Assembly (NCBI GenBank): GCA_019634045.1
Contig: JAHQWA010000037.1
Span: 1 to 38,773 of the forward strand
Reading direction: 5' to 3'
Origin: Saprospiraceae bacterium
Lineage (GTDB): Bacteria > Bacteroidota > Bacteroidia > Chitinophagales > Saprospiraceae
DNA: 38,773 nt
Below the pieces are notes generated by a model, which ran no database searches, was not told the DNA's origin, and saw nothing but the letters and a program-made list of their open reading frames with translations. Shown here one piece after another: positions 12,001 to 19,700 of the stretch (its first letter is position 1; each line of letters opens with the position of its first letter). The position numbers were made by a program, and so were the translations under genes.

Positions 12001-13045
12001 CCTAATCCAGCGACACCTACTGGGCGTTCAACACTTGGATTCTCCGTACAAAGTCATCGCAGCAGATGTAAATGGTTCTCGAACCGTAACTACCCTAGAT
12101 CTACTCTTAATCAGAGCACTGCTTCTAGGTAATATTGAGGAAATACCGAATAACACGAGCTGGAGATTCGTGGATGCACGTCACGAGTTTACCAATCCAT
12201 TGAACCCATGGGCAGACGGATTGCCAGAGTCCATCACAACTGGATTGCTGAACAATTGTATGTCGAATGCCAACTTCATCGGTATCAAGATTGGAGATGT
12301 GAATGCGACAGCTCGATTGACACAACTAATTGAAATAGACGACCGTAATACCAATGGTAAGTTTGGCTTCAACCTGAAGGATAAGATGCTGCAGGAAGGT
12401 CAAACTTATACCATTGACTTTATGACGGATGAACTACGCGAAATTCTAGGATATCAATTTGCCCTGAACTTTGATACAAGGGCAATAGAGGTTCTGGGAG
12501 CAGACTACGAGATGGCAGACGTGGAACATTTTGGGTGGAACTACGTACAACAAGGTATTTTGACTACTAGTTGGAATCACCAGATTACTGACCCCCAACA
12601 ATTTGAGTCCAACGGGAATGTGAGAATGTTCAGCTTAGAAATCAAAGCTAAACGCTCCGGCCGATTGAGTGATTTGATTGCGGTAAGCTCAAGAATGCTA
12701 CAGGCAGAAGCCTACGATCTAGATCAACAGCTATTAGATGTTGAATTCAGATTCATAGAGGATCAGCCACTGCCAATCGAAGAAGTCGCCAATCTCCAGC
12801 TTTTCCAGAACAAACCTAACCCATTTGATAATAGAACTGCGATTGAGTTCATCATACCAGCAGCAAGTGATGTAACCTTCACTATCCATGATATGAATGG
12901 AAAGGTGTTGCACATGACTAAACGCTATTATGAAAAAGGACAACATCAGCTGATTGTAGAGAGAGAGAATTTGCCGGCAGGACTGATGTATTACACGGTT
13001 TCTACGGACAAAGAAACCCGAACGAAAAAGATGATTTTACTATAG
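2..13045 (+). CDS. Giant modular T9SS-secreted surface protein, 5' partial
   Basis: The reading frame is open from base 2 and the residues before the first GTG (base 14) continue the repeat pattern, so the true start lies upstream of the window. At least 4347 residues are present. Domains in order: 11 Ig-like repeats (about 17-3085), a SprB-like repeat with SCEGDNGSITITVEGGTAPY (about 3395-3580), four DUF11 domains with Asp/Glu-rich linkers (about 3585-5345), 13 Cys/DNGTP repeats (5350-9165), HYR-like modules (about 9170-11770), a carboxypeptidase-regulatory-like segment with two dockerin-like half-repeats (about 11770-12140), a cohesin-like segment (about 12370-12740) and a T9SS type A sorting domain (about 12790-13042) with NKPNPFDNRTAIEF. 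Family knowledge implies export through the T9SS and attachment or release at the cell surface; adhesion or matrix function is inference. Asp, Thr and paired Cys are abundant and Lys is rare until the C-terminus. The next gene is a paralogue. Confidence 0.9.
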   Translation, partial: ATVTVIPDIVVTADPSDDTICEGGTSSLSVSITGGAGDVTYQWQISTDGTNFSDITGATNATYTTEALTATTYYQVLVEASASGCEAATSAIATITVIEDLAITAQPIDDEICEGGTATVAVTVSGGAGTITYQWQSSTDGTNFSDITGANNDTYDEPDLSETTYYQVVIEASASDCDAVTSQVATVTVSPDIAITAQPTGADICIDGDAILNVEISGGSGTISYQWQSSANGTDWTPIAGATNSSYTASTDAAGTTYYRVVVDAADSGCESATSDAAIVIVQEDIAITTQPTGANVCTGGDALLTVAISGGSGDITYQWESSNNGTDWTPIAGATNSTYDAPTSAAGTTYYRVVVDAADGGCESSTSDQAIVVVVEDIVVTAQPVGADVCIDGDALLSVSITGGSGTITYQWESSSNGTDWTAISGATNDTYDAATSTAGTTYYRVVITAADGGCEANTSDEAIVNVAEDLVITAQPTSANLCIGGDALLSVTISGGSGDITYQWESSANGTDWTAIGGATADTYNAPTTTAGTTYYRVVIDAANDGCESVTSDPAEVIVQEDIAITAQPTDDSICTGGTSSLSVAISGGAGTISYQWESSASVTGPFTAISGATNATYLTDVLTSTTYYRVVVIGSASDCDAVTSAVAEVEVIDDLLVTAEPTDDSICEGGTTDLSVSVSGGAGIITYQWQEASNAAGPFADIAGATDANYSTPSLTSTTYYQVVISASASGCDPVTSAVAEVEVIDDLSITAQPTDDSICEGGTSTLSVAISGGAGNVDYQWQIADNAAGPFADITGATNATYVTEALTANTYYQVVITAGASGCDPVTSTVAEVEVIDDIEITAQPADDEICQGGTTTLAIAVSGGSGVVSYQWQIADSETGPWTDIAGATADSYTTDILNNTTYYQVVITASGSGCDAVTSTVATVTVVVDPTIVAQPQSQTICEGSNIILEVEAVGGTPFLTYQWQTADSPAGPWADIDGATNTTYTTPILTEEAYYQVIVDASGESCSSTTSDVVTVGVNPLVIVSVGEDAESCSNAGFQLEGEITGGIGTGTWTTTGDGTFDDDRALDAIYTPGPEDIAAGTVNIILTSDDPDGDGPCISETDFLVLTINLAPEITSTDLTPVSCEGDNGSITITVEGGTAPYIITWSNGDVGLTATDLEPGSHTVTIVDDKGCIIESTIELVKECFDLALTKELISAGPFFPGDAVTFQISVTNQGNIEATDVEITDYIPSSLILTDGAWAGDGTTTIPSIASGATETVTISFQIDPSYSGGNIVNYAEISEATNALGLIDEDSNFDQDNTNDAGGEPESPADNYINGDGTGAIGSGDADGDEDDHDPALIFVEALVDLELDKTVDNATPFVGSRVVFTITVENKGPSTATGVTILDYLPAGYDDVQFISFDGDAFVQTISGNIIWRPGDIDADEAVTLVFSALVVEAAETAYDNSAEVLSLDQEDIDSEPNNDVDTDGDGDCSDDPGDEDDADCVEVDPIKLIDLELDKSVSNETPDVGTNIVYTISVTNQGPSTASGVIVTDLLPSGLTFVSSDAGADYNSTTGAWNAGTIGIGETVELNITAFVEPDGDYVNLAEVTDANEEDVDSTPDNGVDTNNNGEVSDDPGDEDDGDGVIIDPVPIIDLELDKSVDDINGNVDAGEEVTFTVELTNQGPSTANGVEVTDQLEDGFIYLSHNASVGTYDPISGEWEVGTLLAGETVTLDIRVEVNVAGNYFNLAEVTDADEEDSDSTPGNGVDTDGDGDFTDDFGDEDDGDGVIVDVDCDMIGNVANIYCDDSGTPLDPDDDVFFVEVVAQGFGTGTSPGWRAEVDGETVGTGDYSGAVVTVGPFLISNGDVTIYIIDDTDSGCRAILRGEAPEPCSLRPCDLVANITDVVCDDNSTGADPDDDVFYVSVSVAGSNNNSWSAKVNGEIRLSALNYNRNETLGPFFYSAGAVEIEVFDDEVGDCTETFVVNPPDNTCSSDCSVIAVLAQDPVCNDNGTPGDPSDDTYSFSLLVNGNNTSGTTWKDNFGNIGTFGEVRTYTGFQIAEGPFTMTISDENNTICRTDILIIPPAPCSNTCDIRPSVIIEPVCSDNGTPSNPNDDVFSFTVEVEGDLVGNNGWEALVGGVVVATGNYGDLIQVGPLAIVNGDVQVIFRDVDDQNCTEAMLVQAPLNCSSECQVVVTQPDAVDCDPAGTPADPTDDTFSFQLDIDGNNGSGRWRALIDGVEVDNGSYGTSGNFGPYLIANGPIEVVIEDELNPDCGTSIIIDPPSSCSEECSVEATLENTICSNNGTPFDPSDDLFYAAVRVDGFNTGARWTTPQDFQQGTDYAYGATVLFGPYPISAGNRVINFFDLSNGECAGSIFITAPEDCSRECLIDAVVGEITCDDQGTSDPSDDTFTVPVTINGQYNFGSCWRELDGTGQTGNYGETVEFGPYLVSDGDVSIKIADCQDISCQVIIVTPAPEACSQPDCEVAGDVQEVTCDDNGTPADPTDDVFFVTMDISVEYSDAGAAWRATLLDGTAIGTGTFPTTHTFGPLSIPDPLQEIGIIIEDVIDATCRDTIFVLPPTSCSEACAFDILADAEGICNDNGTPSDPSDDTYSFTMTVNGTNGGNSGWQASIDGVVRAIGTYGSTMTIDDLPIGTDVTIVVNDIDDPECGVEEIIVTSPESCSDACGITQVLVSDPVCTSSNTYNFTITVEGVGEGWETADGTFSGPYNTEVTFPDQVADGTLQRFTIIDTADRSCTATFEVQAPEEEQCSQCDVQVLMPDLRCDDNGTPNDPSDDVYYFDMVFTSTALAGSSWTAEDPNATTGTFGDNVITFGPYSIQEEGAVSFLVISDVNPNCQVAVFVPAPEACSAGCRIDAEMVEVVCNDNGTVNDREDDVFITSLRFTGEIEGSIGWNVYLLDSASTWMGTGLYNTERFFGPFSANDGPVTFVVEDLMSPGCRDTITIDPAATCSPALCDIRAVVESTNCSDNGTPDDPTDDFFTVDVRVEDEEGSAEGWVASNDSTGLYGEVVTFGPYSFEQDTYLVTFRDSLIEDCEFELTIKRPLPEVTCPEDVETIVGSTGEGEDLVCTDLDQIVNNPASLDLTGRPTFESACGVADITFQDEVIGGDCDDVVILRTFTINLISGDQLTCEQRITVRKAEVVDVTFPGAADFVCTDQFLVDENGHPHPDVTGYPIVETAFGQHVMNPDYCNLTASYQDQVDPGCGGASEITRFWTITDNCTGETTTQTQLLTITGDDAIPSITCPEGYDAGVLFSTDPGICSATIEIPTPRFDEVGCAAAWQLRTVINDSEGNTLFTIENGEDRTLEGITIGDYEIQYTVFDDCGATTTTSCFFSVADLEKPQAVCEPGVNISLGGIGVARLFVANIDAGSFDNCAIETIEVRRIYTRDPETCDSLATETYTDWGPFIEVSCCDAGQFVTVELRVTDASGNVDVCSVQVLVEDKTLPYCYGLEDDIVSCDDLPDGFDPYNSNQMADLFGMPLVEDNCAAEAVELDPEVSLDDCGFGYIIRRFVAVDVVGNVSEAIFEQQIIFDYSLNYEIGFPRDTETNCIFDVDTLIVQKTGCDSITVTYEDVFLPLEGAECYNLVRTYHVINHCEWDGISAPVQISRDEDCDGTEGEERVWVLVRPDGTFVDSDNDEINRSPLAGTKDASCDGTSNPEGYWRTLTSNGYWTYSQRIKMYDNIPAAVSYTPAEVFCTETAECETEVTYPFSVIENCLPENLEIRVFLDLDSDGVLDGEITEDALLGEYPNFEINGVYPLGKHQFRLDIVDGCGNSSTENIRFEVIDCYVPDPHCLNGLILDIEQLPQAVDVDNDGDLDDFGARVFAAELANCDEADCTPGLRFSVNRVGVAPDINQSSLVLTCDDGAIVELEVYVWDSADNPQAVQPDGSIGGPNYKFCTVEVLLRDNTDLCSTCEDDMLIAGDIYTEDGEMIEGVEVRLEGGMSAQSMTERSGHFEFVGMLEGEEYTIEPFKDGDDRNGITTLDILLIQRHLLGVQHLDSPYKVIAADVNGSRTVTTLDLLLIRALLLGNIEEIPNNTSWRFVDARHEFTNPLNPWADGLPESITTGLLNNCMSNANFIGIKIGDVNATARLTQLIEIDDRNTNGKFGFNLKDKMLQEGQTYTIDFMTDELREILGYQFALNFDTRAIEVLGADYEMADVEHFGWNYVQQGILTTSWNHQITDPQQFESNGNVRMFSLEIKAKRSGRLSDLIAVSSRMLQAEAYDLDQQLLDVEFRFIEDQPLPIEEVANLQLFQNKPNPFDNRTAIEFIIPAASDVTFTIHDMNGKVLHMTKRYYEKGQHQLIVERENLPAGLMYYTVSTDKETRTKKMILL
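17..3085 (+). repeat. Eleven tandem Ig-like protein repeats, period about 279 bases
   Basis: Each unit is about 93 residues and starts with a phrase such as ITAQPTDDSICEGG, followed by SGGAG, a YQWQ strand, GATNATY, TTYYQVV and a final Cys-containing strand. One Cys near the start and one near the end could form the usual Ig-like disulfide. Units start near bases 22, 299, 576, 852, 1132, 1410, 1690, 1969, 2248, 2527 and 2806. Units 3-6 form one subtype (GDALL, NGTDW, AGTTYYRVV) and units 7-10 another (DDSICEGG; xxGPF or GPW in most), which suggests block-wise expansion. Confidence 0.9.
5350..9165 (+). repeat. Thirteen copies of a Cys-flanked DNGTPxDPxDD protein repeat
   Basis: The unit is about 95-105 residues: an opening Cys, about ten residues, a second Cys in CDDNGTPxDPxDD, a beta-rich stretch (VFFVEV, TYSFTM), a Trp, a Gly/Tyr-Gly turn, FGPYxI, a second Asp-rich loop (IxDxxDxxC) and a closing APExCS. 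Opening cysteines lie in phrases such as CDMIGN, CDLVAN, CSVIAV, CDIRPS and so on up to CDIRAV. The seventh copy is shortened (DQGTSDPSDD) and the tenth (about 8026-8285) lacks the DNGTP loop. The layout suggests a disulfide-stabilised beta-sandwich with an acidic, possibly Ca2+-binding loop (inference). I know no family name for it. Confidence 0.85.
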
Positions 13046-13106
13046 AAAAAAGGTATATTTGTGAGTTAAACGGTATTAAACGCGTAAATTTGTTTCATGT
13101 GAAGGG

Positions 13107-13139
13107 GGTCGGAACCTTGTTGTTCCGGCCTACTTTTTC
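13107..13139 (+). terminator. Intrinsic terminator after the first giant gene
   Basis: A nine-pair stem (GGTCGGAAC with GTTCCGGCC, one T-G wobble) with a six-base loop is followed by TACTTTTTC. It lies 62 bases after the stop codon, so the two giant genes probably form separate transcription units. Confidence 0.85.
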
Positions 13140-13784
13140 AAGCTCGAATTTTTTTGCGCTATAATATTGTCTCCCGCCATTTTATCAAGTAAAATTGTCA
13201 GCCAAGCTTTTAAGTTAGAGATGCACCTGCCCGATGGTAGGTCTACAATAAAGACGGTAGCTTATGCCTACCGGTTTCCCCTCAAGTAAGTATAACTACA
13301 TCAATTAAGGAAAACATTGTATCCTTGAAACTATTGGGTAGATGACGCGTATATTTTAAGTGTTTTCTCCCCCGAGTTTCTAGTCACTTCCCCCAATAAT
13401 ACTACCAAGGCTTAAACCAAGCTTGCCGTAGCGCAAGGAGCAATGTAAGAGGCTATTCAATACGGTCAACTTTGTCAGTAATGGATCGGGTCATTCACTT
13501 GACTTGATATGGAAAGCTATTGCTTTCTACGAATCGTAGGGGGATAGGTCTTATTTAAACAACACTAAGAACTACCAAGACTCTTGCCACTCGATCTCGT
13601 CTTCAAGTCGGAATCCTATCCTTTTGTATAAAAAACCAAAGTAAGTCGTTCGCGAAGTTTGATTTACCCTATATCTGCCAAATGCTTCGCAAGCAGACTT
13701 GTTTTAGCAACCAGTATCCTTATTGGACTGGCTCAAATATTTAAAGTAGACGAGCACAACCCTGTCTCGAAAATCAGGAGTTAA
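13140..13784. other. Intergenic region between the giant genes, rich in small palindromes
   Basis: No credible gene is seen in these 645 bases. They hold several palindromes: CGGTAG/CTACCG near 13256-13275, GAAAGC/GCTTTC at 13512-13527 directly followed by CTACGA/TCGTAG at 13527-13539, and GGATAGG near 13541 that could pair with CCTATCC at 13615-13621, just before TTTTG. The promoter of the downstream gene should lie here, but I find no clean TAnnTTTG element. An AGGAG four bases before the ATG at 13785 supports that start. Confidence 0.5.
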
Positions 13785-16700
13785 ATGAACAACACTATTT
13801 ACAACATTAAACAAAAGAAGTGGCAACTATTGATGGCTTCTCGGACAGCTATCTCTTATCTCCTTCTGATCCCATTTCTATTACTCTTTCTCAACAATGT
13901 CCAGGCAGAAGGAGTGAAACAAGTCGCACCAAATCCCGATGATTTTGTAATGCTCTTGATCGATGAAGGGGCCTATGGTAACTTCGGTGCCTATAACGGA
14001 CCTGAAAACAGTCGATTATATTTCGAGATCCAAGATCCTGACGAACTCGTTTACCTGGGACTTTCCAGAGCTTACCGATTGAGTGGCGCTCCTTTCTCTG
14101 TTGGTACCTACGAGTTCCGAATTCGTCGACTCAGTGATGGGGCAGTCGTACACGGTCCTTTCAGCGTTAATGCGTTTACAGAAAACGTAAGTTCCTGGGA
14201 AGATGCAGCGAACGGACCGGCAGCGATTACAGGGAATGGATATGAGACGACGGATGACCGCTACGTCTTCGATCCGAATGAGGCTGGAAAATATTTTATT
14301 GAATTCAAGGATGTTACCGTCATTGGTTATTGGGATATCACCGTCGCCAAAGACAATCAGGAAATTGGTGGTCGAGTCTATTCAACCAACTGGGCCTTCC
14401 GTACACCAACCAGAGACCGGGAATTACCCGAGTGTGTATGGGATAGAGAGTTCAACGGTATCATCTACTCTTATACTTCTGATGGATTCGTTTCCAGAAT
14501 TGACTTTAGCAATTCTGGTTTTCAAGGTCTATCTTTTAACGTAGCTTTTAACCGTACAGGACCGGGGAGTACTGGCGATCTTGAACTGGATCGACAATCC
14601 GTTCCTGGACAAAACCTGACTAGTAACTCCGCTGAGCACTTAATTTTCCTTAATGAACCGGATATAAACCTATTTCCAGATGGAGTTTGTGGAGACCTTT
14701 CGGTGTCCACCAACTTCTTATGCGGTGATACAGAGGGCTATTGTATCCCAGTAGAAGTGACGCGACCTGGGCAGGTAGAAGTTATTCTCGATTTTAACCA
14801 AAATGGACAATATGATCCAGAGTTGGGAGATGTCATCCTTATTCAGGACTTCGAAGAAGGAGGGGAGCTCGTAGCCTGTATTCCTTGGGATGGTTTGAAA
14901 GGCGATGGAACACCAGCCGAATTGGGGGATATTGTTGACCTTTCAGTACGATATACCCAAGGGGTGCAACACTGGGCATTATTTGATGCGGAATTTTTGA
15001 AGCAAGGTTTCTGTGTAGAAGTGGTTCGTCCCGTTTGTAGCACCAATAACTCCTCTAATATCTTATACTGGGATGATCGCAACATTCCTGATGCTCCAGG
15101 TACGAACTCGCCTAAGGATGGACGTACCGGCTGTGAGTGCCGAACGGAAGGCTGTCGAACGTTTACCAACTTCGATCCAAATATTCCAAATTGTGATAGA
15201 ATTGATGATGACATTACTACGGGTTATGGGGATAAGAATACCCTCAATACCTGGTGGTTTGCTAGTACGACAGTAAATCTATTTGCTAGTATTCCAATCG
15301 TAGCGGTACAAATCGAAGCAGAGGATGAGGTATGTGAAAATACCCTAGCTGAAATTTCACTAGCCATCAATGGTACCTTGACGGTAAGTACAATTAGCTG
15401 GGAAGGGCCAAACGGACCGATCAATACAGGTGGCCCGGAAAACACTAGCATTTTTGTAGATGAACCCGGTATCTATACGGCGATTGTTACGGATGATGCT
15501 GGCTGTACGATTACCGCTACGCACTCCTTAAGCCATATTGTTTGTCCAATAGATATTGAACTAGACAAAAGCGTAGACAACCCTAATCCCGCCATTGGGG
15601 ATGTAGTGACCTTCACGATTCAAGTGACTAACTTTGGTCCCGGTTTCGCGACGGGAGTCACCGTAACTGATTACCTTCCTAATGGCCTGGACAACCCAAC
15701 AAATATCTCCAATGGTGGGGTGTTCTCTGGGGGGAATATTACTTGGTCTGATCTTACCCTGGACGAGGGACAAGTCTTAGACCTTACGTTTCAGATTACG
15801 GTTGTACCTGGGTCCGATTACGTGAACCTCGCAGAGGTGACCACCATGGATCAACCAGATATAGACTCTACTCCTGGCAATGGTGTAGATACCGATAATG
15901 ATGGTAATGTTGCTGATGACCCGGATGATGAGGATGATGGAGATGGGGTAGTGCTACAGCCTGAAGCTTGTAGCCTACAGGTTACCATCCAAAATGTACT
16001 TTGTGATAACAACGGCACACCTGCTGATCCTGATGATGATACATTCACCTTCCAAATGATGGTGGAAGGCACTAGTACTTCCGATGAATGGGTCGTGACA
16101 GACTTCCAGGATATACGGGGAGCTTATAATACCTTGCTCACCTTTGGACCTTATCCTATTTCAGGGGGCAATTTGAACTTTACTGTTCAAGATCGCTTCT
16201 TTGCGGGTCTCTGTTCCACTGATGTAACAGTAGAGGCGCCATTTACTTGTTCTACCGACTGTTTCCTTAAAGCCTTATATGAGAATGTACAATGTGATGA
16301 CAACGGTACACCAGCTGATCCGCTAGATGATACCTATACAGTTGACATTACTGTAGCCGGCTTTAATACAGGTAACAACTGGGAGGTAGTTGTTGATGGC
16401 GAAGTGCAGCAAGGTCCATACGATATTCCGATTACGATCGGACCTTTCCTAGTGGTAGAGGGTGATAAACTAATTACCATACGCGATGAGGCAGATCCTG
16501 CCTGTTCTGAAGTCTTGGAAATCCAAGCGCCAGATTTCTGTTCTCCTGCTTGTGCCATTTCAGCTGAGGTAAGCAATCTTCTATGTGATGATAATGGTAC
16601 ACCGTTAGATGCAAGTGATGATACCTACACTTTTGATCTAATGGTTAATGACCTCAATAATGCTTCCCTTTCCTGGGAATCCGCCGACGGCCAGTTTGAA

Positions 16701-19700
16701 GGCTTCTACGGCTTTCCTGTTGCTATGGGACCATTCCCGATTAGCGGAGGCTCCATTAGTTTAAACATTAGAGATAGCGAAGATCCATCTTGTACTACTT
16801 TCCTACAGGTAGACCCACCCGCAACTTGTTCCGATCAATGTGCCTTAGATGTGGTCATTAATGAAGTTAATTGTGATGATCAAGGAACAGAGAGTGATGG
16901 GGACGATGATACTTTCACGATCTTGATTACGGTGAACGCGCTGAACGCTAACGGCAGCGGTTGGAGGGTAGAAGGAGAATCGGTGATCCGCCAATTTGGT
17001 AATAGCTTGACACTTGGGCCATATAATATCTCAGATGGTGCGATTTCTTTCACCGTGGTAGATTCGGATGATCCAGAATGTCGACAAGTCGTAGAAGTCG
17101 ACGCGCCACCACATTGTTCTACGGAATGTCGTTTAGAGACGGCGATTAGCAATACGCGCTGCGAAGATAACGGCACTCCGGCCGATCCTAGTGATGATGT
17201 ATTTTATTTCGATGTGTTAATCACCGGCCAGAACGTCTCAGATAACGGATGGACCACTAGTGATGGTCTCGGATCCGGCCAGTATGGAGAAGTAACGACA
17301 GTCGGTCCCTATGCTATTGCAGATGGTGACGCCTCTGTTTTCATTATTGATAATGCAGATCAGGGATGTAATGCCCTGCTTTTTGTACCTGCACCGGAAA
17401 CTTGTTCTGATCAATGCGCGATCGAAGCGCTAGTCGAGAATGTGGAATGTGATGACAATGACACGCCAACAGATCCTTCTGATGACCTCTATTACTTTGA
17501 CTTAACGGTAAGTCCATTGAATAATGTAGGAGTAGGTTGGACATCGGAAGGAGTGGTTAGTGGGGTATATAATGTGACTAGAAGAATGGGACCCTATGCT
17601 ATTGCTGATGGAGACCTTAGCCTGGTGATTGCAGATCTTAATGATTCTAGCTGTAATGTAACGATTGATGTAGAAGCACCTGCGACTTGTTCCGATCGAT
17701 GCGTGATTGAGATCGTTTCTAGTAGCGTTGAATGTGCAGATAATGATACACCAAGTCGCCCAGAAGATGACCTCTACTATTTCACGGTTTTGGTAAATGG
17801 TGTCAACAGTACGGGGAACATTTGGTTGGCTACGGATGGAGAGAATGAATATACAGGAACCTATGGCGAAGAAGCTGTACTAGGCCCATTCCCAATTGCT
17901 GACGGCAATGTACAATTGAGTTTTACAGATTTTAATGATCAGGAGTGTGTAAGTTCAGTGATTGTAGAAGCACCAGAAACCTGTTCCGATGCTTGCGAGA
18001 TTATTGAAACTTTAGTAGACAATATTGAATGTTCTGATAATAATACTTCAGCGGACCCAACAGATGATACTTTCACTTTCGAAGTGACCGTGAGTGCATT
18101 GAATCCAGGAGGTGGGTGGACTGCCTCCAATGGACAATCCGGCGTGTACGGGGAGGCTACGGTCTTAGGCCCCTTCCCAATTGCTGGCGGAGAAGTATTC
18201 TTACAAATTGAAGATAATGATAAGGCGGATTGTATCACCAGCTTTAGTGTACAACCACCAGAACCTTGTTCTCCAGATTGTTTGATTGATGTTGAGGTGG
18301 TGGAAGTGACCTGTGATGACCAGGGTACTTTCGACAATCCTTTTGATGATACCTTCGTCTATAGTGTGATTGTTACTGGTCAGAATGGTGGATCTACCTG
18401 GAGAGCCAGTGATGGAACAACTGGTAACTATGGAGAATTGACGGTTTCTAACACACATCGCGTTACAGAAGGAGTGATTACCATCACGATTATTGATGTG
18501 GAGACTGGTCGTTGTTCATTTGAATTTGAAGTAGGCCCTCCTCTTCCTGAGATCGAGTGTCCAGAAGATACGGATGAAGCCGAACAAACAGGGCTAGTTC
18601 AGACGGTAACCGGTGACCTTACAGCTGAGGATCTATTCTTTGATGATGTAGATACCTTGTGTTGGTTACCTACTGAATATTTCCAAGCAGGAGATCACAA
18701 CTATGACCTAGTCAACTTTAAGACAGCTGAAGGCGATGATCCCATCGGATATACATTCATCCTTTATACGGATATGACAGTAAACCCTGTACCAGCGCCA
18801 TGGCCTAACGGTATGGTTGATGGGGTAGGGACTCTTTTCTGGGGTGAATATTATCCTTTAGAACCTTGTTGCTATACCCAAGTATCTGGTACTGAGCCTT
18901 TCCCATTATCAGAGGATCAATTCCGAAGCCCATATGTCGATACGACTGGCTTGTTTGATCGCCAAATGACCGCAGTTACGCAATTTGCGATGATGTTAGC
19001 GCCGGATCAAGCCTATTCATTGCTGACCACCACTTGGTTGGCAGGAAATACCGGACACTATGCTTGGGTGATCATAGGGACTGGAGAAGAAGCTGAACCG
19101 CTCATTTTTACGGACGAATCAGTGGATGTAGATACTTACCCTCAGCAGGGTGTGAGATATGACCTTCGCTTAGATGATATCGAAACCGTTCTGAATAATG
19201 TTGATGCGCTAGACTGGCTAGGGCGTGCGGTAGTATCCGATAGCTATTGTGGGGTGGATTCGATCACTTTTGAAGATCGATTAAACCCGTTCGATGATTG
19301 TGAAGATGCTACGATCAGTCGTACCTTTTACCTTAGTGACATCAATGGGAACGTGGATAGTTGTGAGCAGGAAATCACTTTCCGGCGAAATAAAATAAAC
19401 GATGTCTTCCTACCGGCAGGAACGGCGATCTTTAATTGTGGTGAAACTTTCCCCGTGACAGACGAAGGGGCACCGCATCCAGAGGTTACCGGTTTCCCAT
19501 TTGTGCTGACGCTGGACGGTTATGCAGAATTAGAGGTCGGAGGTAACGACAATATCACTGTAGTATATAAGGACTTATTTGATTACGAGACTTCAGACAT
19601 CTTTACCGTTTCCAGGGAATGGAGTATCATTGATGAATGTGATCTCGATACCGTAAACACTTTTATCCAGACGATTAAAGTAGGTGGCTTTTCTGAGCCG

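Noticed and set aside
14-13045. GTG at base 14 as the real start of the first giant gene
   Set aside because: The four in-frame codons before it (A-T-V-T) continue the repeat pattern seen in the other units, and no signal peptide is present, so the gene is cut by the window edge.
13058-13092. TTTG plus TAAATTTG promoter-like pair right after the first giant gene
   Set aside because: The spacer is 23 bases and any transcript would reach the intrinsic terminator within about 40 bases. Most likely chance in an AT-rich tail.
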